Below are positions 25,743-34,664 of a stretch of DNA of 64,000 nt, one piece after another. The stretch spans positions 2,728,001-2,792,000 of the forward strand of contig OZ245018.1 of assembly GCA_965223825.1 (NCBI GenBank), read 5' to 3'. Position numbers and translations under genes: made by a program. Each line of letters opens with the position of its first letter. Position 1 is the stretch's first letter. This stretch comes from CAJXQU01 sp965223825 (GTDB lineage Bacteria; Pseudomonadota; Gammaproteobacteria; CAJXQU01). The notes below the pieces were generated by a model, which ran no database searches, was not told the origin of the DNA, and saw only the letters and a program-made list of their open reading frames with translations.

Positions 25743-26580
25743 GCAATTCGTTGGTTCTGTATTTATCTTGTAATGCGCAAATGTGATCAACTTCTGTCAA
25801 TAAATCCGCCAGCGGGGGAATGTTGAAATCGCGCTCAAGTAATGTCGGAAACACACCAAACGTTTGATAAGCCGTTTCTAATAAATTCCAAACGGGATTA
25901 ATCACATCCGCTGCATGAGTATCAATGATCAAATCATCGGCTTCATTATAGTGCCCAGCAATGTGTGCGTAAGCGATGCGCTCCCCCGGTAAGGATTTCA
26001 AAAATGTTTCAGCATCGTAACGATGATTGACGCTATTAACATAAATATTATTCACATCGAGTAGCAGTTTACAATCAGCCTGATCAAGCACAGCGGTAAT
26101 AAATTCAAGCTCGCTCAACTCATCGGAAGGAGCCGCGTAAAATGACGCATTTTCGATCGCGATGGGACGTTCTAAAATTCGCTGTACGTGTTGGATACGA
26201 TCCGCAACATACGTAACAGCTTCTGCTGTGAATGGAATCGGCAAGAGATCATAAAGATGACCATCATCCGCGCAATATGTGAGGTGATCGCTGTAAACCG
26301 CGACGTTGTAGCGATCAAGAAAGGCTTTAATTTTTAATAAAAACGGTTCGTCCAATGGTGCAGGACCGCCTATATTTAACGATAAGCCATGACAGGTTAT
26401 GGTGGTTTTCTTGGCGACATTTTCAAACTTTTTACGCAGTGCGCCACCGAGATCAATCCAGTTTTCCGGCGCAACTTCAAGAAAGTCTATCTGCTCTGGC
26501 ACCCCGTCAGTCATAGGGTCGAGCATCATTCGCCGCAACCCTAAACCGGCACCTTTAACTGCGTATTGATTATTTCGCAT
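25726..26580 (-). CDS. hvfB: HvfB-type multinuclear iron oxygenase, RiPP maturase (DUF692)
   Basis: A 284-residue DUF692 TIM-barrel enzyme. Putative metal ligands in family positions are His64 (CHGLSLNIGG), His99 (SDHLTYC), Glu143 (IENASF), Asp175 (DVNNIYVN), His206/His210 (HIAGH), His222 (DTHA) and Glu249 (LLERD). Relatives convert cysteines in precursor peptides to oxazolone/thioamide or thiooxazole groups, often for copper handling. It follows hvfA2 by 27 bases and overlaps hvfC. The family is certain; the exact modification is inferred. Confidence 0.93.
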   Translation of the reverse strand: MRNNQYAVKGAGLGLRRMMLDPMTDGVPEQIDFLEVAPENWIDLGGALRKKFENVAKKTTITCHGLSLNIGGPAPLDEPFLLKIKAFLDRYNVAVYSDHLTYCADDGHLYDLLPIPFTAEAVTYVADRIQHVQRILERPIAIENASFYAAPSDELSELEFITAVLDQADCKLLLDVNNIYVNSVNHRYDAETFLKSLPGERIAYAHIAGHYNEADDLIIDTHAADVINPVWNLLETAYQTFGVFPTLLERDFNIPPLADLLTEVDHICALQDKYRTNELHVQHA

Positions 26581-26607
26581 AGTGTCTAATGTTAGCTGTG
26601 ATCATCA

Positions 26608-26952
26608 TTATTTTTTCAAATGACCGACACTGCATTTTTCACTAGCAAACGTACCGCAAACAGCGGGGTCTTTTTTACCTGTTGCCATTTTACCGTCAGC
26701 ATAGCGCGCTAAATTATCGCCGCCGTAAGTAAATTTGTCATCGAGATCAACTACGTTACCAACCATGTCTACCGCGAGGCCAGTACCGCATTGCCCAACG
26801 CCACATTTCATCTCGCCATCATCCATTGCTGTCATATAACCTGCTTCCAGATCGGTCGCGGCGAAAGGATTCGTTTCAGCATTGAGTACTGGCGAAAGCG
26901 TTAGTGATATCGCTAATGAACCGAACGTCGGGATAAGAGAATGTTTTGCCAT
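26608..26952 (-). CDS. Second, divergent HvfA-like precursor peptide
   Basis: A 114-residue secreted protein: signal peptide 1-25 (ending VLNAE), then NPFAATDLEAGYM at 28-40, closely parallel to NPFAAAELGNGYM in the neighbouring hvfA, followed by EMKCGVGQCGTG. Unlike hvfA it has no EGKCG repeat. Instead it has about 65 further residues with two more cysteines (AVCGTF, EKCSVG). The shared leader and KCGxxQCG motif identify it as a second precursor for the HvfB/HvfC pair, with only four cysteines. The ATG at 26952 is preferred over a GTG 9 bases upstream. A diverged copy serving another metal or role is possible. Confidence 0.78.
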   Translation of the reverse strand: MAKHSLIPTFGSLAISLTLSPVLNAETNPFAATDLEAGYMTAMDDGEMKCGVGQCGTGLAVDMVGNVVDLDDKFTYGGDNLARYADGKMATGKKDPAVCGTFASEKCSVGHLKK

Positions 26953-27165
26953 AAGTTTCACTCTAGTGTTTTATTAAATTTGACCTGTCGAACAACAGGG
27001 CGCGATGAATCGCTTGTAGAAATCTAACACAGTCACGATTAATTTATATCGTTTACGGCGCCTTACAATGATGTGAATAAAGCAGATGGAACTGCTGAGC
27101 TCAATGCAGTGATGGGCTATCTACAACCCACCACCGCAAACTGAGATCGGCCTAACTACGACAGA

Positions 27166-27345
27166 TTATTTTTTCTCGCCGCATTTACCCTCGCCGCATT
27201 TGCCTTCGACTTTTTTCTCACCGCACTTGCCTTCGCCGCATTTGCCTTCAGCCTTTTTCTCGCCGCACTTGGCTTCGCCACATTTACCTTCGCCGCATTT
27301 GCCTTCAGCCTTTTTCTCGCCGCATTTACCTTCACCACACTTGCC
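27166..27345 (-). repeat. Low-complexity coding repeat in hvfA (EGKCG units)
   Basis: A near-tandem array of short G/C/A-rich units encoding EGKCG and EKKAE blocks, nine KCG codon triplets in all. The array is prone to slippage, so the number of units may vary between strains. It is part of the coding sequence. Confidence 0.85.
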
Positions 27346-27501
27346 TTCATGATCATCACCCGCAACCATGTAGCCGTTGCCCAGCTCTGCTGCTGCAAAC
27401 GGGTTTTCTGCCGCTGTAGCGAGAGATGATGCCGCGAGTGAAATTGCGAATGCGCTACCTAATACTGCAGAAACCGGTTTTAGAATTGATTTGTCAGACA
27501 T
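27166..27501 (-). CDS. hvfA: HvfA-type RiPP precursor with repeated EGKCG motifs
   Basis: A 111-residue secreted precursor: signal peptide about 1-31 (ending LATAAE), the conserved NPFAAAELGNGYM segment, then a core of nine KCG units, mostly paired as EGKCGEGKCG and spaced by EKKAE/EKKVE. These cysteines are the expected sites of modification by HvfB/HvfC. The DNA is correspondingly repetitive (27166-27345). GAGGT lies 7 bases before the ATG. It is the first gene of the minus-strand cluster; a 19-bp dyad (27540-27558) sits upstream. The likely role is metal (copper) binding in the periplasm, inferred from the family. Confidence 0.92.
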   Translation of the reverse strand: MSDKSILKPVSAVLGSAFAISLAASSLATAAENPFAAAELGNGYMVAGDDHEGKCGEGKCGEKKAEGKCGEGKCGEAKCGEKKAEGKCGEGKCGEKKVEGKCGEGKCGEKK

Positions 27502-27539
27502 GTTGTTACCTCAATATCTTTTTTATGAACATTAATGGA

Positions 27540-27558
27540 ACGGTAATATCTTTACCGT
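27540..27558. promoter_or_regulatory. 19-bp dyad, candidate operator between hvfA and the divergent gene
   Basis: ACGGTAA and TTACCGT form a perfect 7-bp inverted repeat with a 5-base spacer. The element lies 39 bases upstream of the hvfA ATG and 65 bases before the sigma-54 promoter on the other strand, so one regulator could act on both. Which protein binds is unknown. Confidence 0.45.
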
Positions 27559-27622
27559 GCTTGAATGGACTAGCTTAAGCCTGAAAAGTTCTGTGTTAAC
27601 AAAATCTGACAACTCCGTCGGA

Positions 27623-27638
27623 TGGCATGACACTTGCT
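27623..27638 (+). promoter_or_regulatory. Sigma-54 (RpoN) promoter
   Basis: TGGCATGACACTTGCT matches the sigma-54 consensus TGGCACG-N4-TTGCW at all but one defined position and has the obligatory GG-N10-GC spacing. Transcription should start near 27649, giving a leader of about 58 bases before the ATG at 27707. Confidence 0.75.
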
Positions 27639-27706
27639 TTTTCCACTCTACAAATACTCCCGCATTTGAGAAGGCGGGCTTTAAACAGACAAATGGATTA
27701 AGAGCT

Positions 27707-28228
27707 ATGCTGAACATACACCCTTATCAAGAATCCCAAAAGCTGATCCGCTGCCGCGTATCATCACAGAATCAGTCACAAAGCACACGTTACATTGAGC
27801 TGGAAAACTTCAAGATGTGGGAATACATGGTGACCACAAAGCACGCCTTGACGGTCGATAGAAATTTGTCGCTGTGTTTGTGGGTACACGAGGAAGAATT
27901 TCAGCGTAATGAAGATGTATACAGCCGCGCCGGTACTATCTCTGCGGTAAACCGTTTATTGATCTTGATCAACGATGAACGGCATGGTTACTACTACTCA
28001 GCAAGCCGTTTTGTGCCGAGTGAAGACACCGAAAAAGTCCGTAAAATACTGTTGTCGCATACACAGCAAAAAGACGAGAACAACGACTTTCCAACGATTG
28101 AAGTCATTCCTGGTTATACGATTGAACAGAAGACAAACGAAGACTCTGATCCGCTGGTTTTAGGTTTATCCTCACACCCGATCCACCAGATCCATGAAGA
28201 AAAAGAATTAGAAATGGAAGAAGTCTAA
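27707..28228 (+). CDS. Unknown protein, sigma-54-type promoter
   Basis: A 173-residue protein beginning MLNIHPYQESQKLIRCRVS. Visible elements are ELENFKMWEYMVTTKHALTV, LCLWVHEEEFQRNEDVYSRA, and a Lys/Asp/Glu-rich C-terminus ending KELEMEEV. There is no signal peptide or membrane helix and I do not recognise a family. The frame stays open back to 27557, but that part overlaps the sigma-54 promoter, so the start at 27707 is more plausible. The Shine-Dalgarno is weak. Position divergent from hvfA may be meaningful or accidental. Confidence 0.65.
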   Translation: MLNIHPYQESQKLIRCRVSSQNQSQSTRYIELENFKMWEYMVTTKHALTVDRNLSLCLWVHEEEFQRNEDVYSRAGTISAVNRLLILINDERHGYYYSASRFVPSEDTEKVRKILLSHTQQKDENNDFPTIEVIPGYTIEQKTNEDSDPLVLGLSSHPIHQIHEEKELEMEEV

Positions 28229-28250
28229 ACACGTCACCTAAATAAAAAAC

Positions 28251-28278
28251 GCCCGATTTCTCACAATAGAGATCGGGC
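28251..28278. terminator. Bidirectional terminator between the unknown gene and lysS
   Basis: GCCCGATTTCT and AGAGATCGGGC form an 11-bp stem (one G-T pair) with a 6-base loop. On the minus strand it is followed by TTTTTTATTT, an ideal T run for ending lysS; on the plus strand by ATTTGCTGTTT. Confidence 0.82.
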
Positions 28279-28324
28279 ATTTGCTGTTTATAGTCGCTAT
28301 TTGGGTACGAAGTTCAGTGAAATA

Positions 28325-29866
28325 CTAATTCGCTTGTGGTCGCATGTGTGGGAAAAGCAGCACATCACGGATTGTTGGTGAATCCGTCAAAAACATGACG
28401 AGTCGATCAATACCAATTCCTTCACCGGCTGTCGGTGGCAATCCATGTTCCAATGCGCGAATGTAATCCGCATCAAAATGCATTGCTTCATCATCGCCCG
28501 CCTCCATTTCTTCAACCTGTTTCTTAAACCGCTCAGCCTGATCAATGGGATCGTTTAATTCCGAAAACCCATTTGCGATCTCGCGTCCACCGATAAAAAA
28601 CTCAAATCGATCCGTCACAAACGGGTCATTATCATTTCGACGCGCCAGAGGTGAGACTTCTGTCGGGTACGCAGTAATAAAGGTTGGCTCATCCAAACGA
28701 GATTCTACGGTTTTTTCGAATATTTCGATCTGGATTTTACCCAAGCCATAGGTTGGCTTGATCGGAATATCCAGCGCTACGGCAACAGCCGTGGCGGCTT
28801 CAATCGTTTCCAATTGCTCAGACTTCAGATCGGGATTAAACGCAAGAATCGATTCTGTTACCGTCATTCGCACGAATGGCTTGGAAAGATCATACGCTTT
28901 CTCTTGATAATGAATGGTCGTACTTCCCATTACATTCTCAGCGATACCGCGCAGCATATCTTCGGTCAGATCCATCAGATCATTAAAATCCGCATACGCC
29001 TGATAAAACTCAAGCATTGTGAATTCTGGATTGTGTCGGGTTGATAAACCTTCATTACGGAAATTCCGGTTGATCTCAAACACACGCTCAAAACCACCAA
29101 CGACCAATCGTTTCAAATACAACTCCGGTGCAATGCGCAAATAGAGCTGCATATCCAACGAGTTGTGATGCGTGACGAACGGTTTTGCTGTTGCGCCACC
29201 CGGGATGACCTGCATCATCGGCGTTTCCACTTCCATGAAGGTTTTATCCATCAAATAGCGACGAATATAATCGACGATCAGCGATCGTTTTTTAAATGTC
29301 TCACGCGCTTGCTCGTTCATGATCAGATCAAGATAACGTTGACGATAACGGGTTTCTTGATCGGCCAACCCGTGAAATTTTTCCGGTAAAGGCTGGAGTG
29401 ATTTTGTCAGCAAGTGCACGTTGTCCACCATCACGGACAATTCGCCCGTTTTGGTTTTAAACATGACACCTTCTGCACCGAGAATATCGCCAATATCCCA
29501 ACGTTTAAATTCTCCGTAACGCCCTTCAGGAAGATCATCACGCTTAACATAAAGCTGGATCTGCCCAGACATGTCCTGCAAATGCGCAAACGCCGCTTTG
29601 CCCATCACCCGGCGCGTCATCATGCGACCGGCGATCGTGACCCGAATTGGGGTTTCTTCCAGCGCTTCTTTGCTCAACTCGTCGTAGCGTGCTTTGAGTT
29701 CAGCGGAAAGAAATTCGCGACGAAAATCATTGCGAAACGGATTCCCTTGCTCGCGTAATTCGTCCAGCTTGGCGCGACGTTGTTGAAGAATACTTTGATG
29801 TTCTGCTTCTGCCTGTTCAGCGGTTAGTTCTTTTACTTCATCGTTTTGATTTGTTTTGTTATTCAT
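28325..29866 (-). CDS. lysS: Lysyl-tRNA synthetase (class II)
   Basis: A 513-residue class II aminoacyl-tRNA synthetase. It has an N-terminal OB-fold anticodon-binding domain (about 60-170) and the class II motifs: motif 1 around FMEVETPMMQVIPGGA, motif 2 FRNEGLSTRHNPEFTMLEFY and motif 3 PPTAGEGIGIDRLVM. Length is typical (about 500-515), with a Gln/Glu-rich N-terminal extension. It directly follows prfB with a 5-base gap, the same operon as in E. coli. Confidence 0.98.
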   Translation of the reverse strand: MNNKTNQNDEVKELTAEQAEAEHQSILQQRRAKLDELREQGNPFRNDFRREFLSAELKARYDELSKEALEETPIRVTIAGRMMTRRVMGKAAFAHLQDMSGQIQLYVKRDDLPEGRYGEFKRWDIGDILGAEGVMFKTKTGELSVMVDNVHLLTKSLQPLPEKFHGLADQETRYRQRYLDLIMNEQARETFKKRSLIVDYIRRYLMDKTFMEVETPMMQVIPGGATAKPFVTHHNSLDMQLYLRIAPELYLKRLVVGGFERVFEINRNFRNEGLSTRHNPEFTMLEFYQAYADFNDLMDLTEDMLRGIAENVMGSTTIHYQEKAYDLSKPFVRMTVTESILAFNPDLKSEQLETIEAATAVAVALDIPIKPTYGLGKIQIEIFEKTVESRLDEPTFITAYPTEVSPLARRNDNDPFVTDRFEFFIGGREIANGFSELNDPIDQAERFKKQVEEMEAGDDEAMHFDADYIRALEHGLPPTAGEGIGIDRLVMFLTDSPTIRDVLLFPHMRPQAN

Positions 29867-29871
29867 ATTTT

Positions 29872-30970
29872 TTATAAACCACTTTTCAGACTGGCTTCGA
29901 TAAATTTATCCAGATCACCATCCAGCACAGCTTGCGTATTACCGGTTTCAACACCGGTTCGGAGATCTTTTATACGTGATTGATCCAGTACATAAGATCG
30001 GATCTGGCTTCCCCAACCGATATCCGATTTTGTTTCTTCCAACGCTTGCTGGCTGTCCGTGCGTTTCTGCATTTCCAGCTCGTAAAGTTTAGACTTTAAT
30101 TGTTTCATCGCGTTGGCCCGGTTCTTATGTTGCGAGCGATCATTCTGACACTGTACAACAACGCCGGTCGGCTCGTGCGTGATGCGGATTGCCGAATCGG
30201 TTTTGTTAACGTGCTGACCACCAGCACCGCTGGCGCGATACGTATCGACACGCAGATCGGCTGGATTGATTTCGATCTCAATATCATCATCTATTTCCGG
30301 TGAAATAAATACTGAAGCAAATGATGTATGACGACGATTACCAGAATCAAATGGAGACTTACGAACCAGACGATGCACACCGGTTTCCGTGCGCAACCAA
30401 CCGAATGCATATTCGCCTTCGTAGCGAATCGTCGCGGATTTTATACCCGCAACATCACCCGATGATGCTTCCATTAATTCGGTTTTGAAGCCGTGTCTTT
30501 CACCCCAACGTAAATACATACGAAGTAACATTTCAGCCCAATCTTGCGCTTCTGTCCCACCAGAGCCCGACTGAATATCGAGAAAGGCACTGCAGGCATC
30601 CGTTTCGCCGGAAAACATACGCCGGAATTCAAGCTCGGCCAGTTGCTTATCCAACACATCCAAATCGGCAACGACGTCATTCACGGTCGCTTCGTCGTCC
30701 TCTTCCTGCGCAATACTCAAGAATTCACCAGCATCGGACAAGCCCGAATCCAGTGATTGAATCGTATCAACAATTTTTTCTAACGCGGCACGCTCTTTTC
30801 CTAGCGTTTGCGCTTTTTCAGGTTCATTCCAAACGGCGGGATCTTCTAACTCGCGGACAACTTCGGTGAGACGTTCATGCTTAAGATCGTAGTCAAAGAT
30901 ACCCCCTAAGCGCATCGGCGCGCGCTTGCATCTCCTTGATACGAGAAAAATGACTATTTACTTCCAACAT
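29872..30970 (-). CDS. prfB: Peptide chain release factor 2, with programmed +1 frameshift
   Basis: Translation starts at the ATG at 30970 (MLEVNSHFSRIKEMQARADA) and runs 25 codons to an in-frame TGA (30895-30893) in the context AGGGGGTATCTTTGAC, the classic RF2 frameshift site with its internal Shine-Dalgarno. Skipping one base (30895) restores the frame into LDYDLKHERL and gives a 365-residue protein, the E. coli length. The second frame contains the stop-codon recognition motif SPF (RKSPFDSGNRR) and the catalytic GGQ (GAGGQHVNKTDSA). RF2 ends translation at UGA and UAA, and UGA reading controls its own synthesis. Confidence 0.97.
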
Positions 30971-31025
30971 GGTGACCTGCCTGTTTCGACGCGATTAAAA
31001 CCGCCGAATCGTACACCAGACAAGA

Positions 31026-32762
31026 CTAAATGACTATGGCAGTCTGTTGATCTTCGTTGAAATTCGGTGAGCTGGCGAGTAACTTTCGAAAATCATCAGC
31101 ATTGATCGGTCGACTAAACAGATAACCTTGTGCCTCTTCACAGCCGAGGTTTTTAAAGAAATCCATTTGTTTCGTCGTTTCGATACCTTCTGCGACCACA
31201 TTCAAACGCAGTGCATGACTCATTGCAACGATGGCTTGGGCCAGCACCATGTCATCTTGATCATCAGGAATATCCATGACAAATGAACGATCAATCTTCA
31301 AACCGTCTATCGGGAATTTTTTCAAATAACTTAGCGAAGAATAACCGGTTCCAAAATCATCTAGATAAATCTCAAGCCCCATCACTTTCAGATCATTCAA
31401 CGCACGTTTGCTTTCTTCCACATCCGCCATGAGCAAACTTTCCGTGATCTCAAGCGGTAAACAATCTGCCGTCAGATCTTCATCTTCCAAAATCTGACCG
31501 ATCATGGCGGCCAAATTACCCTGTCGGAATTGGCGTGCGGATAAATTCACGGCGATGCGAACCATTGGTAATCCTTGCCCTACCCAATTACGGATCTGAC
31601 GACAGGCTGATCGCAACACCCATTCACCGATCGGGATGATCAAACCGGTATCCTCTGCAATCGGAATAAATTCATCTGGCGGAACAAAACCCAATTCTTC
31701 ATTTTCCCAACGCAGCAGCGCTTCCGCGCCAACAATTCTGCCCGTGATCATATCGACTTTAGGTTGATACATGAGTGAAAACTCATTGCGCGCTAAGGCT
31801 TTGCGCAACTGACTTTCCATTTTGAGCCGCAGATGCGAACTCTCATTCATTTCTGTTGAATAATACTGATACTTATTGCGACCCTGTGCTTTCGCGCGAT
31901 ACATCGCTGTATCCGCATTTTTCAACAAACCCAGATCATCTTTCGCATCGGTCGGATAAACGGTTAAACCAATACTGGTAGTGACGAAAACTTCTTGTCC
32001 ATCCAGTGTGAATGGCGCCTGCATTTCTAATAGAATTTTTTCTGCGATCGCGGCGGCTTCATCATCCGAATGAATATTTTCGACGATCACGGTGAATTCA
32101 TCACCGCCTAATCGTGCGATCGTATCGGTTTCACGGGTGCAATGTTTCAGCCGTTTCGATACTTCGATCAGTAGTTGATCACCCGCCATGTGACCAAGTG
32201 AGTCATTAATTTCTTTGAAGCGGTCAAGATCAAGAAACATTAACCCAACCATATGGTTGTTGCGTTGTGCGCGACTCAATGCCTGACGTAAACGTTCATG
32301 GAACAGATCACGATTCGCCAAGCCCGTTAACTTGTCGTAATGCGCCAGATCACTCAGATGTTGTTCGACATTTTTACGTTCGATCGCATAGCGTAAGGAG
32401 CGTGCGATCAAGTGGCCGTCGCCAACCCATTTGACCAGATAATCTTGCACACCATATTTAAGTGCTTTTAAAGCGATCTTTTCGTCGTGTTCTTCCGTAA
32501 GAATGACGATTGGAGTGGTGAAATCGATATGTTGGAGATGTTTGACTGGGCCAAGATCATGCTTATCGGACATCGACAGATCCATCAGGATGACGTGAAT
32601 ATCGCGATTCGCAAGCAGCTCCTCTGCCTCGTGCAGATTATTCGCATGATGCAATACAAAGTTAACTTGGCCTGCTTCTTCGAGCAGGTAAGTCACCTGG
32701 AGTACATCGTCCTGTTTGTCTTCGATTAACAGGACTTGAATCGGGATTTTTTTGTCGTCCAT
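31026..32762 (-). CDS. Response regulator with intact GGDEF and EAL domains
   Basis: A 578-residue cyclic-di-GMP protein. The REC domain (1-125) keeps Glu14/Asp15, the phospho-acceptor Asp61 and Lys111. The GGDEF motif is at 219-223 with an RETD I-site at 210-213, so cyclase activity with product inhibition is likely. The EAL domain (EAL 347-349, DDFGTGYSSL, AEGIET) retains the residues needed for phosphodiesterase activity. It is the second gene of an operon whose first product is a degenerate paralogue. A partner histidine kinase is not in the window. Confidence 0.93.
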   Translation of the reverse strand: MDDKKIPIQVLLIEDKQDDVLQVTYLLEEAGQVNFVLHHANNLHEAEELLANRDIHVILMDLSMSDKHDLGPVKHLQHIDFTTPIVILTEEHDEKIALKALKYGVQDYLVKWVGDGHLIARSLRYAIERKNVEQHLSDLAHYDKLTGLANRDLFHERLRQALSRAQRNNHMVGLMFLDLDRFKEINDSLGHMAGDQLLIEVSKRLKHCTRETDTIARLGGDEFTVIVENIHSDDEAAAIAEKILLEMQAPFTLDGQEVFVTTSIGLTVYPTDAKDDLGLLKNADTAMYRAKAQGRNKYQYYSTEMNESSHLRLKMESQLRKALARNEFSLMYQPKVDMITGRIVGAEALLRWENEELGFVPPDEFIPIAEDTGLIIPIGEWVLRSACRQIRNWVGQGLPMVRIAVNLSARQFRQGNLAAMIGQILEDEDLTADCLPLEITESLLMADVEESKRALNDLKVMGLEIYLDDFGTGYSSLSYLKKFPIDGLKIDRSFVMDIPDDQDDMVLAQAIVAMSHALRLNVVAEGIETTKQMDFFKNLGCEEAQGYLFSRPINADDFRKLLASSPNFNEDQQTAIVI

Positions 32763-32784
32763 AGGTACTTAGGTAATATCCGTA

Positions 32785-34542
32785 TTAACCAACCACATGG
32801 GTTAATCTGTTCTCAATGTTGTCTAAATCAAACTCATTGCGCCATAAACAATCCGCTAATCGCGGTGCCGCTAATGGTTTACTCACCAGAAAACCTTGCA
32901 TTGCATCTGCGCCGAGCGCTTTGATCAACGCGAGCTGTTCCGGTGTTTCGATCCCTTCAGCGATCACCTTCAAGCCCAAGTCATGTGCAAAATCTGTGTC
33001 TCGTCTAACACAAGCGGCATCTGTCGGGTTTTCTGTAATATTTTCGATGTATGAACGATCCAATTTCAATGTAGAAAAGGTCCCATGTGGGAAGCGGCGT
33101 AAATATTCATCTGAATTGTGGCCAACACCGTAATCATCAATCGCAAAACTAACTCCCATGCCAACCAACGCATGAATATTACCGTGGCTGACTTTATCGT
33201 GCTCAGGAATATGCTGGCGTTCGGTCAGTTCTAGTTCTAAATAACGCGCTTCTAAACCGCTCTCTTCTAAGGCATTGACAACCCGTTCGCAGAAGGTCGG
33301 ATCGGTTAGCTGTTCTCGCGAAATGTTCACGTCAACAGATAAGTCGAGGCCCATTGCACGCCAGGATTTCAGTTGACGCGTGGCAAGTCGAAGAATCCAT
33401 TCACCCACGTCGCGGATCATCTCCAGCGTTTCCAAATGTTCAATAAACGCATTGGGGTAAATCAATCCCGCTTCAGGATGCTGCCAACGCAGGAGTGCTT
33501 CCAAACGCTTGGGGCGGCCCGACTCCAGATCAATCACGGGTTGATAATGCAGACAGAATTCGTTGTTGAGTAAGGCGCGTTGTAGGTCACGATCTAACCG
33601 GTATTTCCAAATCGCTTCTTTGCTTAGGTTATCCGTGTAAACCTTGTAACGGTTACCACCAGCTTGACTGGCCCGGAACAACGCTTCTTCGGCACATTGA
33701 TGTAAGCTTTTCTGATTCCCACAGCTCGGATAGAACGCCAGACCAACACTAACACTCATGCGCAAACGTTGGGTTTCAAAAGTACGACGACGTGACATAA
33801 CGCCAACGATCTTTTCTAACTTGCTGGTCGTCGCAGCCAATGAGCTAGCTTCAGCAAACAATAAGGCAAACCGCCCTTTTTCAAGATGACAAACTACAAC
33901 GTGCTCATCGACGCAACTCTGAATCAATTCCGAGGCTTTGATCAGCATCGCGTTACTGACTATCGCACCATAATCCTTCGCGTATTGTTCATACTGATCA
34001 ATCTGTAGATAGCATAAGGCGACTTGTTCGTGTTCGCGCTCGGCATGGGTGAGGACTTGCTCCATGCGATCTTGCAAAACACTCTTCGTTGGAAGGCCGG
34101 TGACCTTGTCTTTCGTCGGCGTGGGGATCAGTTGTAGTACGCGTTTTTTCTGAACAACGAAGCGGATCGTACTGCGTACTTGCACCGCATCGAAAATATC
34201 TGTCGGGATAATATCGTGAATACCGCGCTGCGCGGCGAAAGTCTTGATCTGATCATCCACCTGTATCCCGGTCAGAATCACCGGAAGATTTGGTTCAGCA
34301 CGTTGAACGAGGGAAATTAACGAGGAAATATCGCTCGTGTTCTCATGATCAAATCGCGAAACACCAATGAGAACCACATCGAATTGCTCGTCCTTGATCA
34401 GCAAGCTAACCTCAAGTTCATCGATGGCGCGTTCTAACGAGAATTGCGAAATCATGTCGTGACTAAGCATCGCATCCATTGCTCGCGCGTCTTCAGAATT
34501 TGATTCTATTTGCAAAATTCTGATTTCGTTTTTCACCGACAT
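32785..34542 (-). CDS. REC-GGDEF-EAL paralogue with degenerate REC and GGDEF
   Basis: A 585-residue protein of the same layout as the next gene. In REC the phospho-acceptor position is Gly60 (DVVLIGVSRFD), and in the cyclase domain GGDEF is replaced by EKGRF (221-225), so neither should work. The EAL domain looks intact: LEALLRW at 347-353, VNISREQL, LELTERQ, DDYGVG and AEGIET. It may act as a phosphodiesterase or as a sensor. The start at 34542 is chosen for the strong GGAGGTGAT just before the ATG. It precedes its partner with a 22-base gap. Confidence 0.9.
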   Translation of the reverse strand: MSVKNEIRILQIESNSEDARAMDAMLSHDMISQFSLERAIDELEVSLLIKDEQFDVVLIGVSRFDHENTSDISSLISLVQRAEPNLPVILTGIQVDDQIKTFAAQRGIHDIIPTDIFDAVQVRSTIRFVVQKKRVLQLIPTPTKDKVTGLPTKSVLQDRMEQVLTHAEREHEQVALCYLQIDQYEQYAKDYGAIVSNAMLIKASELIQSCVDEHVVVCHLEKGRFALLFAEASSLAATTSKLEKIVGVMSRRRTFETQRLRMSVSVGLAFYPSCGNQKSLHQCAEEALFRASQAGGNRYKVYTDNLSKEAIWKYRLDRDLQRALLNNEFCLHYQPVIDLESGRPKRLEALLRWQHPEAGLIYPNAFIEHLETLEMIRDVGEWILRLATRQLKSWRAMGLDLSVDVNISREQLTDPTFCERVVNALEESGLEARYLELELTERQHIPEHDKVSHGNIHALVGMGVSFAIDDYGVGHNSDEYLRRFPHGTFSTLKLDRSYIENITENPTDAACVRRDTDFAHDLGLKVIAEGIETPEQLALIKALGADAMQGFLVSKPLAAPRLADCLWRNEFDLDNIENRLTHVVG

Positions 34543-34664
34543 ATCACCTCCATGGCTATACAGCAATCTCTGTTCCACCTACTCAACAACGTAAAAACTA
34601 TGTCTTCCCGATTGTTAGCAGGCAGCAGTTACAATGAGGTTTATCGGTCTGATTAAGAAAAAGT

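Noticed and set aside
27156..27398. Basic Lys/Ala-rich frame on the minus strand
   Set aside because: It is the shifted frame of the hvfA repeat region; the in-frame product has a signal peptide and the KCG core.
27557..27706. Longer start for the unknown sigma-54 gene
   Set aside because: The codons overlap the predicted sigma-54 promoter and would lie upstream of the transcript start.
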